A DNA stretch of 54,824 nucleotides from Bacteroidota bacterium (lineage in GTDB: Bacteria; Bacteroidota; Ignavibacteria; Kapaibacteriales; UBA2268), in assembly GCA_029974985.1 (NCBI GenBank), contig JARKQC010000320.1:1-54824 (forward strand), given 5' to 3'. Under the pieces are notes generated by a model. It was not told where the DNA came from. It was given only the letters and a program-made list of their open reading frames with translations, and did no database searches. How positions within the stretch are numbered: the stretch's first letter is position 1; each line of letters opens with the position of its first letter. Shown here piece by piece: positions 1 to 7,748 of this stretch. The translations under genes were made by a program, and so were the position numbers.

Positions 1-141
1 ATTTTCAAATTGACTTACAGAATAATCCGTTAAATAGCTGATAGCAAGTTTTTTATCTTTTTTATAGAGTTTGCTTGCGGCAGTCTCGACAGCTGGTTGG
101 AAATTCATAAATTTGTTTTCTAATTCACTTTGCACTTTTTG
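1..141. repeat. Terminal inverted repeat shared by both window ends
   Basis: Bases 1-141 are the exact reverse complement of 54684-54824. The similarity continues to about base 374 (54451 at the other end) with ten substitutions. The first mismatch is base 142 against 54683, so the identical block is exactly 141 bp. Both copies encode the same part of a C69 dipeptidase. An identical block of fixed length at both ends is what a de Bruijn assembler leaves when a contig stops at a shared repeat node. A genuine inverted duplication of the gene is needed for that to happen. Confidence 0.95.
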
Positions 142-374
142 AATATCTTGTATAGCATAAGAATATTTAGTATAAGCAAGATTTGCAACTAAATTAAATA
201 CCCAAAATGCAGAATTTAAGCTAAAATCTTTAATAGAATATCCTTGTGAAGATGGTGGTGACTCGGTAATTGAGCAATACAATGGATTGTAAACAGTAGA
301 ATAATTATCATCTACACCATACCAGAATATTCCACCAATTTCGTTTGGTAACCAAGAACGCATTTGTGAAACAA
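1..374 (-). pseudogene. 5'-truncated copy of a C69-family dipeptidase (second paralog)
   Basis: Read on the minus strand, this encodes about 124 residues matching the dipeptidase at the other end of the window, from its VSQMRSWLPNE segment onward. Homology stops abruptly at base 374, and an in-frame TAA lies two codons further upstream, so the copy has no N-terminus, signal peptide or catalytic cysteine here. Nine of the ten differences from the intact copy are synonymous; the exception is Ser for Pro. The coding sequence was therefore under selection for most of its divergence and was broken late. Its 3' end lies beyond the window. A MITE-like element starts 22 bp from the break. Confidence 0.85.
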
Positions 375-396
375 TTGTTTAGTATAAAATTTTTAG

Positions 397-545
397 GAGC
401 TTGTCTCAAAAGTATTAAAAATCGTATAAAACATGAAAAAAGATCTATCAAAAATGATGTTCTTGATTTAAAAAACTCAATGTAGGCGATTTATTAAGGT
501 CTTTTTTTTGAAAGAATTTTCTAAAAATACTTTTGAGACAGCCTC
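397..545. mobile_element. MITE-like element with 20-bp imperfect terminal inverted repeats
   Basis: Bases 397-416 and 526-545 are inverted repeats matching at 18 of 20 positions, with the core GTCTCAAAAGTATT in both. The 149-bp interior has no open frame of note. A terminus reading GAGGCTGTCTCAAAA resembles the ends of several transposon families, so this is most simply a non-autonomous derivative or a solo IS remnant. No clear target-site duplication is visible. It sits beside the truncated dipeptidase copy and may mark the rearrangement. The rest of the gap from 375 to 861 holds only the sorting-domain remnant below. Confidence 0.55.
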
Positions 546-679
546 TGTTTTAATTTATTTATATTTTTCGATAGCTTAGGCATTCATAATTGAGTATAAT
601 TTTAAATAAATATTTATGGTGAAGAAATAAGTAGAAAAGATAATATACGGCTTGATAAATTTACAAATCATAGTGCAAA

Positions 680-778
680 TTAGTATGGGATTGCTCCGAT
701 GTACCAGCTGGTGTTTATCTAATTCATATTAATAGCGGCACCGTTAGCAATATAATTAGGATAATAGTGAGTAAATAA
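680..778 (+). pseudogene. Remnant of a type IX secretion C-terminal sorting domain
   Basis: This frame encodes 32 residues ending at a TAA, with a WD-x-SDVPAGVYLIHI core and a basic hydrophobic tail IIRIIVSK. That is the pattern that closes Por/T9SS type-A sorting domains and related FlgD-like repeats. A stop codon lies just upstream (671-673) and no start or ribosome-binding site is present, so only the last piece of a once larger secreted protein survives. It supports the decayed nature of the first kilobase. Confidence 0.55.
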
Positions 779-861
779 TATAACTTAAAAAAAAGTAGCA
801 AAAAGATAAAATAATCCAAATATTAAATAAAATATGAGATATTTATTTTCGTAGTCTAAAT

Positions 862-1122
862 ATGAGTAAGTTAGAGAAAATTATTTCAAAAATATTATCA
901 ACTAATTCAGATAATAATATTAAGTTTTCAGAATTAGTAAATCTATTGCTTAATTTGGGATTTGAGATGAGGATTTCTGGTAGTCATCATATTTTTCGTA
1001 AAGAGGGTATATTTGCAAAAGTTAATTGACAAAAAGATGGCGATTTAGCAAAACCACATCAAGTAAAGCAAGTTAGAAGAATAGTATTAGATTATAAATT
1101 AGGAAAAGAAAAAGATGTATAA
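862..1122 (+). pseudogene. hicA: HicA-like mRNA interferase toxin with a premature TGA
   Basis: The frame encodes an 86-residue HicA-like protein. The conserved G-S-H-H segment carrying the catalytic histidine is present, as is the C-terminal QKDGDLAKPHQVKQVRRI block typical of the family. Codon 56 is TGA (1027-1029), where the family usually has a leucine between Asn and Gln-Lys-Asp-Gly. One base change from TTA would explain it. TGA is used as a normal stop elsewhere in the window, for example in truB and the UbiA gene, so recoding is unlikely. The reading frame stays intact after the stop and overlaps hicB by 8 bp, the usual toxin-antitoxin layout. Confidence 0.75.
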
Positions 1123-1324
1123 TTTCAAAATATTACTTTATTGGTCAAAAGAAGATGAATGTTATATTGCTGAAATTCCAGAATTATCAGGTTGCATTGC
1201 TCATGGGAAAGATGAATTTGAAGCACTCAAAAATATAAAAATTGCTAAGGAGTTATGGATTGCAACTGCAAAAGAATTTGGCGATGAAGTACCTATAGCA
1301 AAAGAAGAATTAATAACTGTTTAA
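1115..1324 (+). CDS. hicB: HicB-like antitoxin
   Basis: This is a 69-residue protein of the HicB N-terminal fold (partial RNase H-like). It has the typical beta-strand opening, the WSKEDECYIAEIPELSGC core and the A-HGKDEFEAL helix start. HicB neutralises the HicA RNase and, when it has a C-terminal DNA-binding domain, represses the operon. This one has no such extension, so it is the short form. It overlaps the toxin gene by 8 bp. Because the toxin is interrupted, the antitoxin may be a relic or may protect against HicA toxins encoded elsewhere. Confidence 0.85.
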   Translation: MYNFKILLYWSKEDECYIAEIPELSGCIAHGKDEFEALKNIKIAKELWIATAKEFGDEVPIAKEELITV

Positions 1325-1463
1325 TCAAAATCTTCTACTAAAAGATAGTACTTTTTATAAATATTTACCATCACGTTATAAAAGCTACATAATTAATATA
1401 AGTTAATTAAAATATTATGTTCACATCTTCACTTTACTGATACACAAGACATCAAAATCGCTT

Positions 1464-2369
1464 TCAATTGCCATAATTTTTAATTTCATCTATAAGACTC
1501 TGCAAATGCTTTTTGAATTTGGCAAGGGGGACGCTCGTTCCTAATCCAAAATCATTACCTTCGTCTTGCACATTACCATTTATTATTGGGTACATTCCGT
1601 GTGAGAGTGAGCTTGGGCTCGAAGGGAAAATTGTAAAATAATAATATGATGAATCATTGCAAATCATTCTTGGATATAAAAATAGGATATACTCAGTTTT
1701 AGGCTGTAGCCATGTGTTTCCTAATCCGTCGTTTAAAGGCTCCCGCTCGGCACGTGTCCATTGATTGCAAAAATTAAAGATAAAATTTACAGAATTATTA
1801 TGATTTAATTTTAACGGTGGCAATACTTTCCCTTTTATAGTATCAATCACATAGCAATTTGCTACTGTCAAATTTTTGCAAAGTACCCCGCCTACGCTAT
1901 CTATTATGGTAGTATCTTGTATATTTACGTGAAGAATATAATATGATTGGATTAATAATTGAGCTACAAATGGAATATGAAATTTCATACTATTAAGCAA
2001 TTCATCAATAATAAAATCAGCGGGCATACTGCTCGATTCGCTATACATACAATATTGATTTAAAAGAAGAGGGTCATAATCAGTCATCAAGTAATAATAT
2101 TTCATAAAATACCGAAGAGTATCGCTGTCTGTTTGCCTCTCAAAAAATTCATTCAATCCAAGCCGTCTTAAATTTCTGCAAATACTATCCGTAACTCTAT
2201 AACCCGTAAGTACTTCTTCGGACATTTCACTACTATAAGGTGGGTAACTTTTTAAGTGTTCCATCTCGAAAAAATAACTTTTCGAATCTTGTTTACAAGG
2301 TGCTTGCGAACCGACTTCATAAACAAAAAGAGTTAATAAAAATACAATAATGATACTTAACTTCTTCAT
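1464..2369 (-). CDS. Hypothetical exported protein
   Basis: This is a 301-residue protein of unrecognised family. Residues 1-21 form a signal peptide: two lysines, then a hydrophobic stretch ending at VGSQA, so it is probably exported. The mature part has several cysteines (CKQDS, ICRNL, QYCMY, LCKNL, NFCNQW) that could pair outside the cytoplasm. No catalytic motif or sorting domain is seen. It stands alone on the minus strand, with an accessory patch on one side and a 304-bp gap on the other. Function unknown. Confidence 0.6.
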   Translation of the reverse strand: MKKLSIIIVFLLTLFVYEVGSQAPCKQDSKSYFFEMEHLKSYPPYSSEMSEEVLTGYRVTDSICRNLRRLGLNEFFERQTDSDTLRYFMKYYYLMTDYDPLLLNQYCMYSESSSMPADFIIDELLNSMKFHIPFVAQLLIQSYYILHVNIQDTTIIDSVGGVLCKNLTVANCYVIDTIKGKVLPPLKLNHNNSVNFIFNFCNQWTRAEREPLNDGLGNTWLQPKTEYILFLYPRMICNDSSYYYFTIFPSSPSSLSHGMYPIINGNVQDEGNDFGLGTSVPLAKFKKHLQSLIDEIKNYGN

Positions 2370-2673
2370 TTCAGAATCTCCACAAAAAAGAATGTGAAAG
2401 AGAATTATATATTTTTAAAAGAAGACCTTAAGTAAATAGAACATTTAATATTAGTATTTATTTTAAAGGAATAAAGAAAATGCCCATACCAAAAATATTT
2501 TGCTTTGTCATATTTATTTATAGTTTTCATTATCTTAAGCATTTTGACCTGAATATAATTTTAAAAAAGTTGGATAGAAAATAATATCTATCCAACCTAT
2601 AACAAATTAAATTAAAAAAAAGTAATTTTAATATATTCTCTTCTGATGAATTAATCGAATAAAATATTCATAA
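2370..2673. other. 304-bp gene-free gap
   Basis: AT-rich spacer between two minus-strand genes. It holds the terminator at 2562-2596 and presumably the promoter of the exported protein, but no confident promoter motif is visible. A 34-codon plus-strand frame at 2480-2584 runs into the terminator stem and is not credible as a gene. Confidence 0.5.
2562..2596 (-). terminator. Rho-independent terminator of the LVIVD lipoprotein gene
   Basis: Arms 2569-2577 and 2588-2596 form a perfect 9-bp stem with a 10-nt loop. On the minus strand it is followed by a run of six T. It lies 78 bp past the stop of the LVIVD-repeat gene. Confidence 0.8.
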
Positions 2674-3930
2674 TTATTTAACAATAGGAATTTTACTTAA
2701 TAATTTCAAATCCTTTGGATTAGTATAATCATATTGATAAAATCCATCATTACCAATCATTAGTAATGATTTACCTAATGGAATTACATCAAATGTATGA
2801 ATATCGCTTTTCCAATCAATTAACTCAATATTTAGAGGGTCTTTCACATCATATACTTTTAGTCCTGCAGGTCCATCACAAATAAATAATATATTATTAT
2901 CAAGTCCTAATCCTGCTGGTTCTTGCATAGGATAAGTCTTTAAAAGTATAGGATTTGTAATATTTTTTATATCAAATACTTCAAGTTGATTGAGATTTCC
3001 TAAGCATCTTGTGCCAGTCCTTAAAGTTACATAGGCGAAATTATCATCTGCAACTATTGGGTCGCAAGCTGTTGTATGCGAGAATTGGGATAATAACACG
3101 GGTTGAGAAGAATTTGAAACGTCATAAATATACATTCCCATCATAGAACCTATAAATAATTTATTTTTAAATGGATAAATTGTTTCTATATCCCAACCAA
3201 TATTTACTTTATTCCATACTTTTGGATCTCTTGGATTTTGTATATCAAATAACTGTAAAGATTGTCTATCAACTGAATATAAATATTTATCATATATAGT
3301 AAATCTTGCCATCGAACCACCTTTACCCGTCATAGAACCATTACTTGACTCTGCGGCGCCATTACTTTTATCAAAAGCAATATCACCCCTTATTGGTACA
3401 GAAATTCCACCATCACCATATTCATCAATATAAATCACAGTATCTTTTTCGATAAAATCTACTAATAAACCCTTTTCTTTGTCCACATAAGAATAGTTAT
3501 TAATTTCGAGTAAATTGGGAAATATATTTTCAATTCTTTTCAAAACTGTTGGATTTGTTATGTTTGAAATATCAAATGCAACTAAATCAATATAACTATT
3601 TGCGTATAACACATTATTTCTTACAGCCATATCTGAGTTACCGGGTATGGAAATAAAAGAAATATTTTGTGGGTTACTTGGATTTATATTGTCAATAATA
3701 TGTATGCCTTCGTTTATTTCATTAATAAGTATATAATTATTATAAAAGTATATTTTTCCCGTATTTTTCAATGGTTTAGTAGGCTCGTTATTAATTCCAT
3801 TGCGTATGTCGCTCAAACTCATATATACTGGTTCAAAAACTTTGGTATGATAAGGTTTTTTCATTGTATTACAACTAAAAAATAATGCTAATACAATGAA
3901 TACTGAGATTATGGAACATATTTTTCGCAT
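2674..3930 (-). CDS. LVIVD-repeat (beta-propeller-like) lipoprotein
   Basis: This is a 418-residue lipoprotein. The signal peptide ends in LFFSC, a lipobox with Cys at about residue 20. The rest is a chain of roughly 40-residue units. Each carries a hydrophobic strand followed by a D-I-x-N-(I/P)-x-x-P motif, such as FDISNITNP, FDIQNPRDP, YDVSNSSQP and FDIKNITNP. This is the LVIVD repeat, expected to fold as a beta-propeller on the cell surface or in the periplasm. No enzymatic residues are evident. A role in binding or adhesion is inference. It is a single-gene unit with its own terminator. Confidence 0.85.
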   Translation of the reverse strand: MRKICSIISVFIVLALFFSCNTMKKPYHTKVFEPVYMSLSDIRNGINNEPTKPLKNTGKIYFYNNYILINEINEGIHIIDNINPSNPQNISFISIPGNSDMAVRNNVLYANSYIDLVAFDISNITNPTVLKRIENIFPNLLEINNYSYVDKEKGLLVDFIEKDTVIYIDEYGDGGISVPIRGDIAFDKSNGAAESSNGSMTGKGGSMARFTIYDKYLYSVDRQSLQLFDIQNPRDPKVWNKVNIGWDIETIYPFKNKLFIGSMMGMYIYDVSNSSQPVLLSQFSHTTACDPIVADDNFAYVTLRTGTRCLGNLNQLEVFDIKNITNPILLKTYPMQEPAGLGLDNNILFICDGPAGLKVYDVKDPLNIELIDWKSDIHTFDVIPLGKSLLMIGNDGFYQYDYTNPKDLKLLSKIPIVK

Positions 3931-4141
3931 GATACTCCTCTCAAAAATTAATTTATAATTATTTAATTTCTTTTATTCTAAATTACAAAAAATATTAATA
4001 TTACAAACAATAAATAGTATTTATTCAATATTTTTTATATAAAATTTTAATTAATTTTTGTTAATTTTAAGTAGATGAAGTATAAAATAATATATTTTTG
4101 ATTTTTTATAATCTAAATTTTCCTAATTACTAATATTTTAA

Positions 4142-5161
4142 TTAATATATAATGTTTACTTCTCTTTCAAGGGCTACATTATATTTATTTAAAATATCAT
4201 CTATTATAGCTTGGGATAATTCTAATATTTCTCTTTGGTTTACTCCACTCTCTCCAATAATAACAAGAGAATGATTGGATGAGACTAATGCTTTTGATTT
4301 TTCAATTAATTTTTTCCCCTTCCAGCCAGCTTTATCAATTAATTTTGCCGCAGAAAGTTTATACCCATTTTGAACTTTAAAACCAGTTAAATCGGGATAT
4401 TCAGAAATTAACTTATTATAACTAACATCATCAATTATGGGATTTTTAAAAAAACTACCTGCATTAGCTGTAATTAGAGGATCTGGCAACTTTCTTTTTC
4501 TAATTTGACAAACTAATTCATATATATTATATGGATTTATTTCAATATTAGTATTTTCAGAAATTGCTTTAATAATATCAGCATAATCAATATTTGGAAT
4601 CCATTTTTTAGAAAATTTATAATATACATATAAGATAATTATTCTATTTTTTAACTCATTTTTAAAAATTGAATCTCTATATCCAAAATTACATTCATTT
4701 TTATGTATTGTATATAATTTATCAAGTTTAAAATCATAAATATCAGCTTTTTCAAAATATTTTTCTTGTTCTAATCCATAAGCACCAATATTTTGTATTG
4801 GTGCGGCACCAACTTTTCCCGGTATTAATGCAAGATTTTCTAAACCATAAATTTTATTTTTCAATAAAATTTTAATAAAATTATCCCAATTCTCGCCTGC
4901 ACCAACTTTAACTAATGAAAATGCGGGATTATCTTCCAAAATTTCAAAACCTTTAATATTGTTTTCGATTATTAACCCCTCGTAATTTTGGGGTAAAACA
5001 ATATTACTTCCCCCACCGAGAATAAAAATCTTTTCAAATTTTGAGAAATCTATATTTTTTAAGTTCTCAATATTTTCTAATGAAAAATAATTTTCAGCAA
5101 TACAATTTATTCCAAAAGTATTTTTTGACTTTAAAGAGAAATTTTGAATGATTTTTTCCAA
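4142..5161 (-). CDS. murB: UDP-N-acetylenolpyruvoylglucosamine reductase
   Basis: This cytoplasmic FAD enzyme reduces UDP-GlcNAc-enolpyruvate to UDP-MurNAc with NADPH, the second step of peptidoglycan precursor synthesis. The 339-residue length fits the E. coli-like type I form. Visible motifs are the FAD-binding ILGGGSNIVL (about residues 47-56), NLALIPGKVGAAPIQNIGAYG, the catalytic-serine segment NAGSFFKNP, and the C-terminal ALEREVNII with the conserved Glu. It stands apart from the usual mur/fts cluster. A TATTTTTG -7 box lies 34 bp upstream, so it is likely transcribed alone. Confidence 0.96.
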   Translation of the reverse strand: MEKIIQNFSLKSKNTFGINCIAENYFSLENIENLKNIDFSKFEKIFILGGGSNIVLPQNYEGLIIENNIKGFEILEDNPAFSLVKVGAGENWDNFIKILLKNKIYGLENLALIPGKVGAAPIQNIGAYGLEQEKYFEKADIYDFKLDKLYTIHKNECNFGYRDSIFKNELKNRIIILYVYYKFSKKWIPNIDYADIIKAISENTNIEINPYNIYELVCQIRKRKLPDPLITANAGSFFKNPIIDDVSYNKLISEYPDLTGFKVQNGYKLSAAKLIDKAGWKGKKLIEKSKALVSSNHSLVIIGESGVNQREILELSQAIIDDILNKYNVALEREVNIIY

Positions 5162-5194
5162 AATATTAATTAATTAGTGTTGTAAAAATAATTT

Positions 5195-5202
5195 CAAAAA
5201 TA
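5195..5202 (-). promoter_or_regulatory. Candidate -7 box of the murB promoter
   Basis: The minus strand reads TATTTTTG, matching the Bacteroidota TAnnTTTG element, 34 bp before the murB start. No clear TTG is found about 20 bp further upstream, so support is partial. Confidence 0.4.
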
Positions 5203-5229
5203 CATAAATTTCGATTATAAATAAAAAAA

Positions 5230-5260
5230 ACCTGTACGGGGGGATTGTACAGGTCTTTTT
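5230..5260 (-). terminator. Terminator of the S24 peptidase gene
   Basis: Arms 5230-5237 (ACCTGTAC) and 5247-5254 (GTACAGGT) form a perfect stem with a 9-nt loop. On the minus strand it is followed by about eight T. On the plus strand a CTTTTT run follows, so it may work in both directions. It lies 51 bp past the stop of the S24 gene. Confidence 0.85.
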
Positions 5261-5304
5261 ATCTTGGGGCGTTTCCTACCAAATATTTATTAGCATCCCT
5301 AAGA

Positions 5305-5772
5305 TTAATTTTTCATATCTTTGATTACCATAATTGCAACACCAAGAAATTTTAATTTATCTTTTTCTTTTGGTCTTATAGGTAAATAATCGTCATTTTC
5401 GGAGATAAGCATAGTTTCTTTATAAGAATAATGCAATCTTTTTACTACTAATTTATTGTTTATCGAGGCTACAACAATATTATTATGTTTGGGTTTTATA
5501 GAGCTATCAACAAGGATGATATCACCATCATCTATCCCAGCGCCAATCATTGAATCGCCTTTTACCCTAATTAAAAATGTTTTATCGGGCGAGTTAACAA
5601 ACTGCTCATTTAGATCTATTCCATCTTCGAATAAATCTAATTTTTTGTCATGATATACAAATTTTCGAGATAGATTATTATTTCCTAATCCATTTATTCC
5701 ATTGATATTAAATGTATTATCTAAATTATAGCCAACATTTAAATCTTGATATTTAATATACTCGTCAATCAT
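5305..5772 (-). CDS. LexA/UmuD-like S24-family serine peptidase
   Basis: This is a 155-residue protein with the S24 Ser-Lys dyad: Ser74 in KGDSMIGAGIDDGD and Lys111 in LVVKRL. The 37-residue spacing equals that of UmuD (Ser60/Lys97). Such proteins self-cleave when RecA filaments form, acting in the SOS response. No helix-turn-helix is present, so it is UmuD-like rather than a LexA repressor. No umuC lies next to it. The Ala-Gly or Cys-Gly cleavage pair expected some 35 residues before the serine is absent; only NG and LG pairs occur. A 14-bp inverted repeat upstream may be an operator. Confidence 0.8.
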   Translation of the reverse strand: MIDEYIKYQDLNVGYNLDNTFNINGINGLGNNNLSRKFVYHDKKLDLFEDGIDLNEQFVNSPDKTFLIRVKGDSMIGAGIDDGDIILVDSSIKPKHNNIVVASINNKLVVKRLHYSYKETMLISENDDYLPIRPKEKDKLKFLGVAIMVIKDMKN

Positions 5773-5847
5773 TATTAATAATATAATTCTTAAACAACAA
5801 CGAGCAATATATATCTAATATCGTGCCAATTTTTTATTATTTTTTTT

Positions 5848-5861
5848 GTTGTGTAAACAAC
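5848..5861. promoter_or_regulatory. Perfect 5-4-5 inverted repeat, possible operator
   Basis: GTTGT-GTAA-ACAAC lies 76 bp upstream of the S24 peptidase gene and just past the hydrogenase terminator. Its size and symmetry fit a repressor site such as a LexA-type box, but the regulator is not known. Confidence 0.35.
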
Positions 5862-5894
5862 TTTTTTAATAAAGTTAGAATTTAATTTCTCCCC

Positions 5895-5931
5895 AAAAAA
5901 ATGCCTAATATACTTTTAAAATATTAGGCAT
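5895..5931 (-). terminator. Terminator of the hydrogenase operon
   Basis: Arms 5901-5911 and 5921-5931 pair perfectly over 11 bp around a 9-nt loop. On the minus strand the stem is followed by at least six T. It lies 28 bp past the hydA stop. Confidence 0.88.
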
Positions 5932-5958
5932 ATAATTCAGAGACAAATTATGAAAAAA

Positions 5959-7728
5959 TTATACTGGGGATTTTCTATGATAATGAGTATGCAATAATTG
6001 GTGCGATATATGACTAAGAGGTTTCTCAAAATACTCTGCATATATTTCAATTATATCTGGATTTTCATGAGATTTACGTAATTTTTTACCTTCATCTTCT
6101 TTATAGATTGCAGCTATTCTTTTTTCTCTAACGCTATCATCAGTAAATCTTGGCTGACCGCCACCACCGATACATCCTCCGGGACAAGTCATAACCTCAA
6201 CAAAATGAAATACTTCTCCTTCGTTAATTCTCTTCATTAGTTGAGAGGTATTGCCAAGACCGTGTGATACAGCAACTTTTAACTCAACACCTTCGAGGAA
6301 AGACCACTCTGGAACCGTATTTTCAATTTTCAATGACGCAGTTTTCACTCCTTCTAAACCCATAAGAGGCTGAATATGCAATTCTTCAGTTGGTAATTCG
6401 CGTCCAGTAACAATTTCGTAAACAGTACGAATAGCCGCTTCCATAACACCACCCGTATTTGCAAAAATATCTGCCGCACCCGAAGAGCGTCCAAGAGGAT
6501 TATCCATTTCGGAATCTGGTAAATTAACAAACTCAATGCCAGCTTGTTTAATCATTCTTGCTAGTTCACGAGTAGTTAAGACATAATCAACATCTTGATA
6601 TCCACTACTATTCATTTCAGGGCGAACAGCTTCATATTTCTTAGCTGTACAAGGCATTACAGAAACTACTACAATATCTTTGGGGTCAATATTGTTTTTC
6701 TGAGCATAATAGCTTTTTGCAACTGCACCGAACATTTGTTGCGGTGATTTACATGTTGATACATTTTCGATAAATTCAGGGAAAAAATATTCCATATAAT
6801 TTATCCAACCCGGTGAACAACTTGTAAATTGTGGAAGAGCGGCATTACCATTTTCTTGTAAACGATTTTTAAGTCGCATAAGAAGCTCTGTACCTTCTTC
6901 CATAATAGTCAAATCGGCGGTAAAATTAGTATCAAATACTTTATCAAATCCAATTTGGCGTAGTGCAGTAACCATTTTACCAGTAACAAGCGTGCCGGGT
7001 TCTAAATCAAAGCATTCGCCAAGAGCGGCTCTAATGGCGGGCGCAGTTTGCACAAGAACAACTTTATTTGGGTCATCAATAGCATTCCATACGTGGCATA
7101 TATGAGAATTTTCAGTAATTGCACCAACGGGACAAATTGCCGCACATTGCCCACATTGAACGCAAGCAACAGTATTAAGATTAGCATTAAAGGCTGGTCC
7201 AATAACAGAATCGAAACCTCTTCCTTGTGGGAATAATGCGCCTACATCTTGAATTTCATTACATATTGTTACACATCTTCGGCATTTAATACATTTTCCA
7301 TTATCACGTATTAATGCGGGGGTCGAATCATCAAAATGGTATTTTGCGTGTTGTCCTTCGAATCTAATATCCTCGATTCCAAGATTTCTTGCTAATGCTT
7401 GCAATTCACAGTCATCATTTCTTTCGCAAGTTTTACAATCGCCTTCGTGTTCGGATAGTAGTAGCTCCACAACCATTTTTCGAGCGTCTCTAACTCTTTT
7501 AGTAGATGTAAATACTCTCATACCTTCTTGAGCGGGCATAGCACAAGAAGCAACGAGTGAACGTGCATTTTTCACTTCGACTAAACATACTCTACAAGCA
7601 CCTTTTGCTTCGTGACCGGGAATATGGCAAAGTGTAGGAATATTTACGCCAGCTTTTACAGCGGCTTGAAGTACAGTTGAACCTTCTTCAACTCGAGTTT
7701 CTATACCATTAATAAATAAATTTATCAT
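5959..7728 (-). CDS. hydA: [FeFe]-hydrogenase catalytic subunit HydA (NAD(P)H-dependent, bifurcating type)
   Basis: This subunit interconverts protons and H2 and exchanges electrons with ferredoxin and the HydBC module. From the ATG at 7728 the protein has 589 residues. A TTG frame extension to 7752 also exists, but an AGGAG sits correctly before this ATG. Domains in order are an N-terminal [2Fe-2S] domain (Cys34, 45, 48, 62), a His-Cys3 cluster (HEGDCKTCERNDDC), two [4Fe-4S] sites (CIKCRRCVTIC, CVQCGQCAAIC), and the H-cluster domain with TSCSPGW, MPCTAKKYE and EVMTCPGGCIGGGGQP. The first H-cluster motif has Ser where many enzymes have a second Cys. It is the last gene of hydC-hydB-hydA. The maturases HydEFG are not in the window. 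Confidence 0.93.
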   Translation of the reverse strand: MINLFINGIETRVEEGSTVLQAAVKAGVNIPTLCHIPGHEAKGACRVCLVEVKNARSLVASCAMPAQEGMRVFTSTKRVRDARKMVVELLLSEHEGDCKTCERNDDCELQALARNLGIEDIRFEGQHAKYHFDDSTPALIRDNGKCIKCRRCVTICNEIQDVGALFPQGRGFDSVIGPAFNANLNTVACVQCGQCAAICPVGAITENSHICHVWNAIDDPNKVVLVQTAPAIRAALGECFDLEPGTLVTGKMVTALRQIGFDKVFDTNFTADLTIMEEGTELLMRLKNRLQENGNAALPQFTSCSPGWINYMEYFFPEFIENVSTCKSPQQMFGAVAKSYYAQKNNIDPKDIVVVSVMPCTAKKYEAVRPEMNSSGYQDVDYVLTTRELARMIKQAGIEFVNLPDSEMDNPLGRSSGAADIFANTGGVMEAAIRTVYEIVTGRELPTEELHIQPLMGLEGVKTASLKIENTVPEWSFLEGVELKVAVSHGLGNTSQLMKRINEGEVFHFVEVMTCPGGCIGGGGQPRFTDDSVREKRIAAIYKEDEGKKLRKSHENPDIIEIYAEYFEKPLSHISHQLLHTHYHRKSPV

Positions 7729-7748
7729 ATTATTTTTTCTCCTCTTTA

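Noticed and set aside
1027..1029. Possible recoding of TGA as an amino acid in hicA
   Set aside because: TGA serves as a normal stop in other genes here, and no other conserved gene carries an internal TGA.
2480..2584. 34-codon plus-strand frame with AGGA upstream
   Set aside because: It is antisense to the region downstream of the LVIVD gene and runs through that gene's terminator stem. No homology is recognised.
5781..5830. TTGGCACG...TTGCT on the minus strand as a sigma-54 promoter for the S24 gene
   Set aside because: The spacing between TGGCAC and TTGCT is about 15 bp instead of 5, which sigma-54 would not accept.
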